From a virus: a DNA stretch of 39,112 nt. Shown here in pieces: positions 32,102 to 39,112 of this stretch (position 1 is the first letter of the stretch; every line of letters starts with the position of its first letter). The position numbers and the translations under genes are program-made. The notes below the pieces were generated by a model. That model ran no database searches and had not been told where the DNA came from. It saw only the letters and a list, made by a program, of their open reading frames with translations. The stretch covers positions 1 through 39,112 of IMG/VR virus record IMGVR_UViG_3300009088_000003; one strand, written 5' to 3'.

Positions 32102-32315
32102 ATCGCCAACTATCCGCAAACGGCTTGATCTCGTCCAGGAACATCCCGCCGACCGACGCGGCATGCGACAACCGCTCGGCTACACCTTCATCAAAGCCCT
32201 TGTAGGCGGCAGTCCGGCCCTTCTTCTTGAATTTAACAAGCACTTCCTCAGTCTCCGGGTCCCATCCGACCTCGGACACCATCTCGGAAAAAACCGATTT
32301 CATCCAGCCGGCCAT
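32094..32315 (-). CDS. KTSC-domain protein
   Basis: 73 residues. VGWDPETEEVLVKFKKKG, followed by AAYKGFDEGVAERL, AASVGGMFLDEIKPF and a terminal WRYV, spans the whole KTSC domain as known from bacteria and phages. KTSC is a small stand-alone domain, named after a conserved motif, whose function is not established; it often occurs as an extension of lysyl-tRNA synthetase or in phages. It overlaps the TPR-glycosyltransferase gene by 16 bp and the next gene by 8 bp, and precedes terL. Confidence 0.8.
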   Translation of the reverse strand: MAGWMKSVFSEMVSEVGWDPETEEVLVKFKKKGRTAAYKGFDEGVAERLSHAASVGGMFLDEIKPFADSWRYV

Positions 32316-33700
32316 ACTCGCTCCTTCAACGCTTCAACGATTCGCTCGAACACAGGCTCCCATCTCATATCGTCTGTTTGTTGAAACACACGAGTTTTCG
32401 GCGTCCACAACCTATTTTCTCCATTGCAACCTAGACGATAGTCGCGTCCTAAATGTGAATATGGTATCCAACACTCTTTATCGCACATACTTGAAATATG
32501 CCCAAGAGCTGATTCTACAGTTATTACTAAATCAAGTTCTTGCAAAATTGAACAGGTGTCAGCTACGTCTCGCGCATATCCACTAAGGTCACGAATCAGT
32601 GGAGCAAACCCCCACAAATTAAGATCGCTTTTTTTTGCATCCATTTGCAATGCATAAAGTTGAACATTGGGAATTTTATACAATTCCATGAAGTGGTGAA
32701 TCGGAATATTCCGATGCTTATCGATGTCGTTCAACGGCGAACCGGCCCATGCGACACCGATATGAAACTTGCGATCCGACACCATCCAATCCTTGCGCAT
32801 CGGCGGCCGCGGCATATCGATGTTGGGGGCCGACTTTATTTCTTCATCGTTAAATCCCAAAGCGAAAGGGAGAGAGACGAACGTCGACCACGCATCCGCA
32901 TCACCCGGGAAATTTGAAGGTGAGGGCATAAAGTTAATGTTTTCGATATGACGGAATGCGTGCTCGAATACCCGTCGTAACTCGGACTGTACACACATGT
33001 GGATAAATCTACAGCGTGATGCAGCATCAAATACAAAGCGGGAATAGGATAGGGTATCGCCGAGACCCTGATCGGCAACCAAGAACAATGTCTTGCCATA
33101 TTCCCCCTTCCACTTCGGATACGGATACAACAAGAAATTCGGCAGGCGCGCTGGGAAGCGGGCCTCGAATGCCTTCAAGCCGGCGGCATACTGTCGGTCG
33201 AACAGCAAGGCAAACGCCAATTGAAATTCGGCGATCGCCATGCCTGCGGTGTCGTTCTTGTCGGCGAGCTCGAAACACTTTTTTGCACAGCTTACAGCGG
33301 TCGCAGTGGCGCCAAATATCTGATGAATCATTCCGCAATGCATCCACGGCAGTGATGACTTCGGTTCTAAATCAATTGCTTCGTGTAGTAGTAGCAGAGC
33401 TTCATTATGCCCACCTGTTTTCATCAATTCCCAAGCAAGATTAGTAAGCGTTTTGTGTCGTTCGTTTTTCGTCATCTCCCCTTCCAGCGCGCGACGAAAT
33501 AACGCCACTGCTGCATGGGGCCTAATCAAATCGGAAGCTACACATCCGTTCACATAGTAAGCATGTGACCATGAAGGATCGGCGTAGCAAGCGCTAGCAA
33601 GCAATTGATAACTGTGATCTTGATTAGTTGGTTGGGATTTATCGCGTGCTGCTTCCTCGCCTTTTACCAACAGCTTTGTAGCTTGCTCCCGCTTACTCAC
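32300..33700 (-). CDS. TPR-repeat glycosyltransferase
   Basis: 466 residues, starting at a GTG (33700) that overlaps the HNH gene's stop by 8 bp; a longer reading from 33832 would cover 140 bp of that gene and is unlikely. TPR-like helices occupy about 30-190 (TNLAWELMKTGGHNEALLLLHEAIDLEP). The catalytic part has the GT9/GT41-like blocks: FLVADQGLGDTLSYSRF at 206-222, HIGVAWAGSP, HRNIPI, LDLVITVESALGHI, and a closing WTPKTRVFQQTDDMRW. Such proteins transfer sugars to cell-surface or protein acceptors and are common in Hyphomicrobiales. It may modify host surface sugars or virion proteins. Confidence 0.78.
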   Translation of the reverse strand: MSKREQATKLLVKGEEAARDKSQPTNQDHSYQLLASACYADPSWSHAYYVNGCVASDLIRPHAAVALFRRALEGEMTKNERHKTLTNLAWELMKTGGHNEALLLLHEAIDLEPKSSLPWMHCGMIHQIFGATATAVSCAKKCFELADKNDTAGMAIAEFQLAFALLFDRQYAAGLKAFEARFPARLPNFLLYPYPKWKGEYGKTLFLVADQGLGDTLSYSRFVFDAASRCRFIHMCVQSELRRVFEHAFRHIENINFMPSPSNFPGDADAWSTFVSLPFALGFNDEEIKSAPNIDMPRPPMRKDWMVSDRKFHIGVAWAGSPLNDIDKHRNIPIHHFMELYKIPNVQLYALQMDAKKSDLNLWGFAPLIRDLSGYARDVADTCSILQELDLVITVESALGHISSMCDKECWIPYSHLGRDYRLGCNGENRLWTPKTRVFQQTDDMRWEPVFERIVEALKERVWPAG

Positions 33701-34190
33701 GATGTTTAGCTTTCCGTGCTTTAATAGTGATCGCGCGGCAGGCCATACACACCCTCGCTCCGTCACTGTTTCGTATTTCCCCGTTAAGCAAATGCCCGCG
33801 TTTACAATGCGTTTGTTTTGCTGCTTTAACACGAACGCGCGTCGGTCCTACCCCACGCATAGTATTTTCGCGATACGTCACAGGTTCGAGATGTCCAGGA
33901 TTAACGCAACATCGCATGCGACATTTGTGATCGAGTATCATCCCTGTGGGGACTGGCCCAACAAAATATTCGTATGCAACAATGTGAGCATACTGCATTT
34001 GTTGATTGCCTTCCGACAAATATCCTATCCCCATTTTACCGTAGCCGTTCCAATTAAGTGCCCCCATCCAAATATAACAACCCGAATTAGGTTCCGGAAA
34101 CGCAAACCGCTCATACCGTTCCTCGAAAGGAATACGGCCATCTCCTGGTTTGAATCTTCCATCACCCACTGATCTTGTCTTTCCACTCAT
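33693..34190 (-). CDS. HNH endonuclease
   Basis: 165 residues, overlapping the coiled-coil gene upstream by 29 bp. It carries an HNH core: AHIVAYEYFVGPVPTGM with His69, ILDHKCR (Asp87, His88), CCVNPGHLEPVTYREN (Asn97, His100), and a C-terminal zinc-like HCKRGHLL...CMACR. The layout is that of free-standing phage HNH_3-type nucleases. On the same strand as its neighbours, it could be a homing endonuclease that entered between two genes or an aid to packaging. Overlapping ends suggest that it is well integrated into translation. Confidence 0.82.
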   Translation of the reverse strand: MSGKTRSVGDGRFKPGDGRIPFEERYERFAFPEPNSGCYIWMGALNWNGYGKMGIGYLSEGNQQMQYAHIVAYEYFVGPVPTGMILDHKCRMRCCVNPGHLEPVTYRENTMRGVGPTRVRVKAAKQTHCKRGHLLNGEIRNSDGARVCMACRAITIKARKAKHRE

Positions 34191-34635
34191 TCCGAAAATC
34201 CGACGCCAGACAAACAGTGTGCGACATGCGCTTGCCGAGCGTGCCCGGGATCGCTACCGCACCCTCGTGCACCCACTCCTTGGTGTCCTCACGTTGCCGC
34301 ATCGCCATGCCATCACGACAATATTGACAAATCTGCTTACAGTTCGACTCAAACGCGTCAGCGGTCATTGTCACATCACTTTCCTTTTTCTCCGAAGAAT
34401 CGTCGGAACTTTCCAAAGGGTCGGCATTCTCCACAATCTGCAATTTGTCTTCCAGACTATTCAATTCCCGCTTGCGCTGATCAAGCACAGCGTGATGTGG
34501 AGCGAAGGCGCTCTGACTTCGCATCGCGAGCTCTTCCTCTCGCGCAATCAAAAAATCGGCCTCTTTCTCAATAGCCGCCGTCACCCGAACGGCCACCCCG
34601 GCCGCCAGCGCTAGCTTCTCCTTCAGCCGATCCAT
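34162..34635 (-). CDS. Coiled-coil Cys-rich protein, start uncertain
   Basis: 157 residues from the ATG at 34635, with AAGGA seven bases upstream. The frame stays open upstream for 28 more codons to a CTG at 34719, which overlaps the recombinase stop (CTGA) and has AGGAG eight bases before it. That extension reads HTFRQGKCTVCGLTYFDLWS, a plausible zinc knuckle. The body is helical (EEELAMRS, VLDQRKRELNSLEDKLQIV) and then Cys-rich (NCKQICQYCRDG), WVHEGAV and HTVCLASDFRNEWK. Function unknown; a packaging or DNA-binding role is possible from the zinc sites and position upstream of terL. Confidence 0.65.
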   Translation of the reverse strand: MDRLKEKLALAAGVAVRVTAAIEKEADFLIAREEELAMRSQSAFAPHHAVLDQRKRELNSLEDKLQIVENADPLESSDDSSEKKESDVTMTADAFESNCKQICQYCRDGMAMRQREDTKEWVHEGAVAIPGTLGKRMSHTVCLASDFRNEWKDKISG

Positions 34636-34715
34636 TTCCGCATCCTTGCACGACCACAGGTCAAAATAAGTCAGTCCGCATACCGTACACTTCCCCTGCC
34701 GGAAAGTATGCTCGG

Positions 34716-35417
34716 TCAGGCCGGGATCTCCTGTATCAGCAACCGACGAACCGCCATCGACGTGAACGGCTTACCAGCCCGAGACAGCATGCCCTCCTTG
34801 GCCAACTGCTTCACCATCGAATCGTAACTCGGATGCTTACGAGAATGATATAAATCATGCATCCGATTAACGATTTCGGCCTCGTCCTGATTGATCTCGA
34901 TCGTCGAGGCGCGACCTTGGCCAACCTTGCGGTACCCAAACGGTACGTTGCCTACCGGACGCCCCGCTTTCTTGTTGGCTCTTCGTCCGTCAGCCGTTCT
35001 TTCCTTGATCCTGATTCGTTCCATGTCAGCAACCGCCGCCAGGATCGTCATGATCAACTTACCAACGCCGGTCGAAATTGGCTCATTAGAAATGTCGAAC
35101 AACACAAGTTCGACACCCTTAGCCTTGAACACCTCGAACATGTCGATGGCGTCAGAGGCGGACCGAAACATGCGGTCGAGTTTCGATGCAATCACGGTGT
35201 CACCATGTTGCATGGTTTTCAGCAGGTCTTCGCCACCTTCCCGCTTGGCCAGTTTGGTGGCGCCGGACACCCCGGCGTCGGTGAAAATCTGTACCCCCCA
35301 CTTGTCAACACCGCGGGTGCGGGCGAAGCCCTCGATCACATCGGTCTGGACCTGCAAGGACGATCGGTCAGCATTGGCCTGATCAGCGCTTGAAACGCGA
35401 ATATAACCAAGGATCAT
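34716..35417 (-). CDS. Compact serine recombinase
   Basis: 233 residues. The ATG at 35417 has GGGAGGGG upstream. The catalytic domain is intact: GYIRVSS with the nucleophile probably Ser9, the SKLDRMFRS block with Arg82 and Arg85, and ADMERIRIKERT, the long helix. After residue 155 follows PFGYRKVG...IEINQDEAEIVNRM...GMLSRAGKPFTSMAVRRLL, a Recombinase-domain (PF07508-like) segment, and the protein ends there without the zinc and coiled-coil parts of large serine integrases. It could integrate or resolve the phage genome, or invert a segment. An inverted repeat lies just upstream at 35429-35459. Confidence 0.85.
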   Translation of the reverse strand: MILGYIRVSSADQANADRSSLQVQTDVIEGFARTRGVDKWGVQIFTDAGVSGATKLAKREGGEDLLKTMQHGDTVIASKLDRMFRSASDAIDMFEVFKAKGVELVLFDISNEPISTGVGKLIMTILAAVADMERIRIKERTADGRRANKKAGRPVGNVPFGYRKVGQGRASTIEINQDEAEIVNRMHDLYHSRKHPSYDSMVKQLAKEGMLSRAGKPFTSMAVRRLLIQEIPA

Positions 35418-35428
35418 TTTCCCCTCCC

Positions 35429-35459
35429 GTTAAATGTAGTCAATATGTACTACGTTAAC
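35429..35459. promoter_or_regulatory. Imperfect inverted repeat at the recombinase gene (recombination or operator site?)
   Basis: GTTAAATGTAGT, an 8-bp centre CAATATGT, then ACTACGTTAAC. The arms match over GTTAA and GTAGT with a one-base offset. It lies between the recombinase start and the end of the 71-residue gene, covering that gene's stop. Serine recombinases bind imperfect palindromes of about this length, so it may be a crossover or attachment site, or an autoregulatory operator. Confidence 0.45.
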
Positions 35460-35665
35460 CGTCCCTCGTCAACCAATTCTCCCAGATGATAAGCGATAAG
35501 GTTTAAGTCGGTTACTACCGACTCGGCAATCCGCAAGCCAACTTCCGCCAACACCTTGACCTTCTCCCGTTCGGCCGGTGGCATGTCAGCGCCGACTATC
35601 TCGCTAGCCATATGGTGAAGAATTAGAAACCACGCTTCGATATCATTTTGCGTTGCTATTGGCAT
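35450..35665 (-). CDS. Small helical protein, unknown
   Basis: 71 residues. The ATG at 35665 has GGAGAG upstream and lies inside the end of the epimerase gene (23-bp overlap); a longer in-frame reading has no such site. The sequence is a helical acidic protein (NDIEAWFLILHHMASEIVGADMPPAEREKVKVLAEVGLRIAESV) ending YHLGELVDEGRLT. No known motif. It separates the sugar cassette from the recombinase. Confidence 0.65.
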   Translation of the reverse strand: MPIATQNDIEAWFLILHHMASEIVGADMPPAEREKVKVLAEVGLRIAESVVTDLNLIAYHLGELVDEGRLT

Positions 35666-36662
35666 GCGCTCTCTCCGTCTGCTGCTTGATCCACGAATAG
35701 GTTTCCGGCAAACCCTCCCATAACGAGGTATCCGGCTCCCAGCCAAGCCGCTCCAAACAAAGCCGATTGTCACTCGTGCGCGCCCAAACCCCGGTCGGTC
35801 CTTCCGTCGGCGTCCACGCCATCACCTTGCCGGCCACACTGCAAATGGTTTCGAACAATTCCTGAATCGTAAACGAGTCCGAATGAGAAATATTAACGGG
35901 CTTATCATAGTCATCGGCCATCAATCGAATCATGCCGTCAATCGTATCGTCGACATAGGTGAACGAGCGCGATTGCTGCCCATCTCCCCAAAGCTCGATC
36001 GGTGCGCCATAAGGTGCGGTAGCGACCTTGCGGCAGATCGCAGCCACAACTTTCGATCGCGGCTCCTTCCATTCGCAATACGGTCCATAGGTGTTGCCAA
36101 GACGGCCGATCGCAATCTTGAAACCGTGATTACGCGCGTAAGCGTCATACAGTTTCTCGGCGAACAGTTTCTCCTGGCCGAATGCAAATGTGTTGAAACT
36201 GGCATCAGACTCGCGGCAAGGAGGCACTGCGTAATGTTCGGGCGCAGCGATGCGCTCATTGGCAAACGGATCAATGCTGAAAGTGTCGGGATAGACACAT
36301 TGCGAGGAAGCGAAAAATATCTTGCCGACACCGCCGGTTTTCTTGATCGCTTCCAGCGTGTGCAAATTTATTCGGACTGACTCGGTGAGGATGTCAGCGT
36401 CGTTAGAACCAGTGCCGATCCACCCCAATCCGCCAACAGAACCGGCCAATTGCCAAACGCAATCGAAATCATGGCGCCAAAAATGAGCGTGATAGTCAGA
36501 AGTGTTGCAAAGATCCAAGATGTTAAATTCATTAGCGATGGATTTTCTGTAAACAGGGTGATGACGAGCAACGCTGACGACATACTGGCCTTCGGCACGC
36601 AATCGATTTTCGAGATGTGAACCTAGAAATCCGGCAGCACCTAGAATTAAATTCTTTTTCAT
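35643..36662 (-). CDS. GDP-mannose 3,5-epimerase-like SDR with Tyr-to-Phe at the active site
   Basis: 339 residues, an extended short-chain dehydrogenase/reductase. GAAGFLGSH at 8-16 is the NAD-binding turn. Blocks match plant-type GDP-mannose 3,5-epimerase: VGGLGWIG (76-83), FFASSQCVYPD (116-126), YGPYCEWKEPRSK (192-204), WGDGQQSRSFTYVDD (225-239), and EGPTGVWARTSDNRL at 287-301. Cys122 and Lys204 correspond to the acid/base pair Cys145/Lys217 of the Arabidopsis enzyme. The SDR Tyr-x3-Lys is Phe161-x3-Lys165 (TTC codon), so the oxidising step may be impaired. It overlaps its 3' neighbour by 23 bp. It may make GDP-L-galactose or a related sugar for the nearby transferases. Confidence 0.8.
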   Translation of the reverse strand: MKKNLILGAAGFLGSHLENRLRAEGQYVVSVARHHPVYRKSIANEFNILDLCNTSDYHAHFWRHDFDCVWQLAGSVGGLGWIGTGSNDADILTESVRINLHTLEAIKKTGGVGKIFFASSQCVYPDTFSIDPFANERIAAPEHYAVPPCRESDASFNTFAFGQEKLFAEKLYDAYARNHGFKIAIGRLGNTYGPYCEWKEPRSKVVAAICRKVATAPYGAPIELWGDGQQSRSFTYVDDTIDGMIRLMADDYDKPVNISHSDSFTIQELFETICSVAGKVMAWTPTEGPTGVWARTSDNRLCLERLGWEPDTSLWEGLPETYSWIKQQTERAHANSNAK

Positions 36663-36892
36663 CAGAATTCATCCTCACCCTTCAACTCCAACGGATCCTT
36701 GGTAAGAATATATTTTGCAATGGCTTCCGCCGTCGTTACAATATTTCCATCCGAAGCAGTTGCGTTCGCAGCAATAGCCATATTAACGCATCGAATTCGA
36801 AAGTCCTGCCACAAATGAGCCCATTCCGTCGGTGACAATTTTTCGTCATCATTTTCAATTAGTTTCTTCGGCGTCTTTTCTTTTTTAAACAT
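36662..36892 (-). CDS. Small helical protein, unknown
   Basis: 76 residues, starting TAATG on the glycosyltransferase stop and ending one base into the epimerase start. The N-terminus is Lys- and Glu-rich (KKEKTPKKLIENDDEKL), followed by TEWAHLWQDFRIRCVNMAIAANATA and a TTAEAIAKYILTKD helix. No known motif. It is co-translated with the sugar cassette and appears in the place where phages often have small conserved helical proteins. Function unknown. Confidence 0.6.
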   Translation of the reverse strand: MFKKEKTPKKLIENDDEKLSPTEWAHLWQDFRIRCVNMAIAANATASDGNIVTTAEAIAKYILTKDPLELKGEDEF

Positions 36893-38127
36893 TATTTCGC
36901 CTTCGGAAGTTGTGACCAGTCAAACCTGAAAGTGGTGTCGATCATCTGCGCCTCACTGCAGGCGAGGCCGTAGAACGCCGCGCCCTGCTCGAAGTCGATG
37001 GTGACCTGCCGCGGTACCGGGCCGCCGGGCACGTTGCAGGAGATCGGCTGGCCGCTATCGGGCGGCAAGGCAGGAGACGCCTTGAACCCGGAACGGCGAT
37101 CCTCGATGATGATTCCGGCGCCGTTGATCCCGCCGGTAACGAGGAACGAGCACGGGCCCGAGACGTGAACGGACAAGGACATCCCGCCTTCACCGGCGCG
37201 GTAGGCGAAAGGGCCAAAACCTTGACTTCGCTGATGTTCAATATTGCCAAACCACAACGTGCTTGGAATCGCTTTCATCTGGTGCGGGAATAAAAGCATG
37301 GAAGCGCCATCGCGGTGGATCATGCCGGGCACTTCGGGGACATAATAACCCTTGCGGATGTTGTCGAGGCAAGCAGCGTACTTATGAAACGCTGTATCAC
37401 TTCGCATCAATTCGTTATTTTTGCGGGTCTCAAGCTCCAATCCTTGCAATTCAAGCGGATGATCTTGCCCAATCATCCGACACTTCGCCGGAGTGAGTGC
37501 CAAGCTGGCTAATCCGTGGCGGGCGAGCTGGGCTTCCCATCCCCAGTCAACCGTGGTCCATTGTTCGTTGCCTCTAAACGCCGCATAAGTTCGGAGATCA
37601 ATCCCACTGAGCATAGCAAACAGGCGCACCGAATCAGGCCACCACGCTGTGCGAAAATTTTGAAGGACAATTTTCGCAGCTATTCTTGTAAAGATAATGG
37701 CGCCAGCACCGATGTTGTGCATGACGGCGTAGCCATCTCGCTGGATAAGGACTCGGTCGACGTAAGATCTTGGGGAAACAGCTCCAACTTCGAGTCCATC
37801 TCGTTTTCCTTTATCAAACAACGTCATTGTCGGCTCATACCAATCCTGATCCAGAAGAACATCATCTTCCAAAATCATAATGTGCGTGTATTCCGAATGA
37901 CGAATCGCCTCACTCAACTTCCACGCTATCGCCACATCTGCACCGCCAAGCACCGTCGCTTGTTTGGCGGTCCTGTCCGCATGATTCATGAAGTAGGACA
38001 AATCCTCATCTTTTGTCGAAGCGTCCGCCCATATTATATCAACGGGAGCATCACTTATCGGCGGAAATGTCTGTGACGCCAGATCAATGCGATTACGCGT
38101 TGAATACATCACCACGACATTATTCAT
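36892..38127 (-). CDS. GT-A glycosyltransferase fused to a beta domain
   Basis: 411 residues; the ATG at 38127 overlaps the upstream gene by 8 bp. Residues 1-230 are a GT-A fold: VVVMYSTRNRIDLASQ, IMILEDDVLLDQDWYEP with an acidic metal motif Glu87-Asp88-Asp89, AGAIIFTR, and VDWGWEAQLARHG. Residues 290-411 look like a beta-sandwich (PCSFLVTGGINGAGIIIEDRR, PRQVTIDF) resembling carbohydrate-binding modules. The DNA that codes for this part is about 68% GC over 36961-37200, against about 49% over 37621-37860 in the catalytic part, so the domain was probably acquired. Donor and acceptor unknown. Confidence 0.75.
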   Translation of the reverse strand: MNNVVVMYSTRNRIDLASQTFPPISDAPVDIIWADASTKDEDLSYFMNHADRTAKQATVLGGADVAIAWKLSEAIRHSEYTHIMILEDDVLLDQDWYEPTMTLFDKGKRDGLEVGAVSPRSYVDRVLIQRDGYAVMHNIGAGAIIFTRIAAKIVLQNFRTAWWPDSVRLFAMLSGIDLRTYAAFRGNEQWTTVDWGWEAQLARHGLASLALTPAKCRMIGQDHPLELQGLELETRKNNELMRSDTAFHKYAACLDNIRKGYYVPEVPGMIHRDGASMLLFPHQMKAIPSTLWFGNIEHQRSQGFGPFAYRAGEGGMSLSVHVSGPCSFLVTGGINGAGIIIEDRRSGFKASPALPPDSGQPISCNVPGGPVPRQVTIDFEQGAAFYGLACSEAQMIDTTFRFDWSQLPKAK

Positions 38128-39112
38128 CGTTTTTATCCCGCAGCAAGTTGTAAACTAATACATCTTCGCAATCTTTCAACCACAACAATGCCGCGTCCAC
38201 CGACTCAATCGGAAGGAACGGCCAATAACGTAGTTGTTCGTAAATTATCTGCACGTCCTCGATCACCGACTTGCCTAGCAGGATCAGGCTATCGAGCACG
38301 GCGGCTAACTGCTGCACATTCTCCATTCCGTCGATCTCGGCACGCAAATCCTTGAGATGCCCGTTGGACACCCTCTCCTGGTAAGTGAGCGGCGGGCCGA
38401 AATGAACATGCAACTCTCGCTCGCGCATTACACGCTGGGTTATAAGACTAGCATAAATATCCGTATGACGACCGACACCCGGCATCTGAAAAAATGCCGG
38501 AATAAATTCGCGAATCACCGCGGTATTCTGGCTATTAAACACAGTCCATGTGTGAGGGTCGACGACTATTCCGGTGCTTCCGAGGATATGGACATTGGTA
38601 ATATCGGGACGATGCTCCATACGGGTCACGGCATCGATGTCAGGATCACCAATCACGAGGCCGGCGACGACACCAATCCGGGCATCGGTGCCTGGCGAGG
38701 CCATCTTGCTGACCGGTTTGTTGTGCGGAAAACCGCGGTGGCGAGTAGCGGGAATCAGCAAGGAGCCAGGGTCGAACCAACCAGTCTCGCTGGTGACTTT
38801 GATGCCGTTGAATCTGCGATGAAGCAAATCCATGCTATCAAAATGATAGCGGTCAACAGGCAAATTATCCATATCCCACGAGTAGATGACGTCGGCGCCC
38901 CACTTCAGCGCCTCGAGGAAAGCAATGTTGCGCCTCGCCAACGTGTTCCAGCCGATCGCCTCGCTGCACTTCCACTTCCCCTGCGAGGCCGGCATCAAAT
39001 AATCATAATTACCGATGCCGGTCTGCGCCGTGATGATGTCGGAATGTGGGGACTTCTCATCGCCCACAACGAAGAACTTCACGTCATCCGAGCACTTGCG
39101 CATCAGCTTGAG
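38120..39112 (-). CDS. STELLO-like glycosyltransferase (partial, 5' end missing)
   Basis: At least 330 residues; the frame is open to the right edge, and the first ATG (39103) is preceded by in-frame LKL, so the true start probably lies outside. FFVVGDEKSPHSDI is followed by LARRNIAFLEALKWGADVIYSWDMDNLPV, matching the STELLO/DUF288 layout where a DDDN-type metal motif follows an alpha-helix (here Asp77-Met-Asp79-Asn80, counted from 39103). SETGWFDPGSLLIPATRHRGFP and TDIYASLITQRVM continue the fold. Its C-terminal region is helical. It begins the sugar cassette and overlaps the next gene by 8 bp. Confidence 0.72.
   Translation of the reverse strand, partial: LKLMRKCSDDVKFFVVGDEKSPHSDIITAQTGIGNYDYLMPASQGKWKCSEAIGWNTLARRNIAFLEALKWGADVIYSWDMDNLPVDRYHFDSMDLLHRRFNGIKVTSETGWFDPGSLLIPATRHRGFPHNKPVSKMASPGTDARIGVVAGLVIGDPDIDAVTRMEHRPDITNVHILGSTGIVVDPHTWTVFNSQNTAVIREFIPAFFQMPGVGRHTDIYASLITQRVMRERELHVHFGPPLTYQERVSNGHLKDLRAEIDGMENVQQLAAVLDSLILLGKSVIEDVQIIYEQLRYWPFLPIESVDAALLWLKDCEDVLVYNLLRDKNDE

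Noticed and set aside
32300-33832. Longer 510-residue reading of the TPR-glycosyltransferase gene
   Set aside because: It would overlap 140 bp of the HNH gene. The GTG at 33700, within the HNH stop region, is the better start, and the extra N-terminal part has no family similarity.
1-39112. CRISPR arrays, tRNA genes or an origin
   Set aside because: No regularly spaced repeats of CRISPR size were seen, coding space is nearly continuous, and no cloverleaf-like stretch or iterated origin motif stood out by eye.

Overview
This window is a contiguous piece of a tailed-phage or prophage genome, cut at both edges: a lysis gene runs off the left end and a glycosyltransferase off the right. Almost every gene is on the minus strand and should be read from right to left. 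Genes are tightly coupled: ATGA or TGATG junctions are common and 8-bp overlaps recur. No stretch of 300 bases lacks a gene, and I saw no tRNA, rRNA or CRISPR array. The gene set (terminase, portal, coat, two short adaptor-like proteins, a large hub-like protein, three internal or ejection-type proteins, fibre genes, and no tape measure, sheath or tube) points to a short-tailed podovirus-like phage. The fibre N-terminal motifs and the TPR-type glycosyltransferase resemble what I know from Hyphomicrobiales (Bradyrhizobium and relatives), so an alphaproteobacterial host is my inference. It has not been tested.

Right arm (39.1-31.6 kb, minus): a surface-sugar cassette with a STELLO-like glycosyltransferase (cut), a GT-A glycosyltransferase fused to a GC-rich beta domain, and a GDP-mannose-3,5-epimerase-like enzyme whose catalytic tyrosine is replaced by phenylalanine. 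It is followed by a compact serine recombinase behind an inverted repeat, a zinc/coiled-coil protein, an HNH endonuclease, a TPR-glycosyltransferase, a KTSC-domain protein and a small acidic protein. A plus-strand gene for a two-helix membrane protein (holin candidate) faces them.

Head region (31.6-21 kb, minus): terminase large subunit, a zinc-ribbon protein and the portal. A plus-strand island follows (26.3-27.4 kb), with a strong sigma70-like promoter, an excisionase-type HTH protein, a small phage protein and an XRE regulator. The XRE gene lies between two copies of the portal gene's 3' end. Next come a 14-residue basic peptide, a Pro/Gly-rich protein, three tandem related genes of about 60 codons, a scaffold-like protein, the coat protein, an antisense HNH gene and small structural proteins.

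Tail and ejection region (21-9 kb, minus): a duplicated adaptor pair (one copy carrying an inserted beta module), a hub-like protein, two GNAT-like proteins, and three internal virion proteins of 418, 578 and 1003 residues. After these come a second two-helix holin candidate and small virion proteins.

Left arm (9-0 kb, minus): fibre and receptor-binding genes. They include an 846-residue protein with a LamG-like head and 13 copies of an unfamiliar repeat of about 31 residues. Three genes encode Sec-type signal peptides, one of them an SGNH/CE6-like acetylesterase, and the last gene is a GH19-like endolysin. The sugar-modifying cassette and the virion esterase suggest an interplay with host surface polysaccharide.
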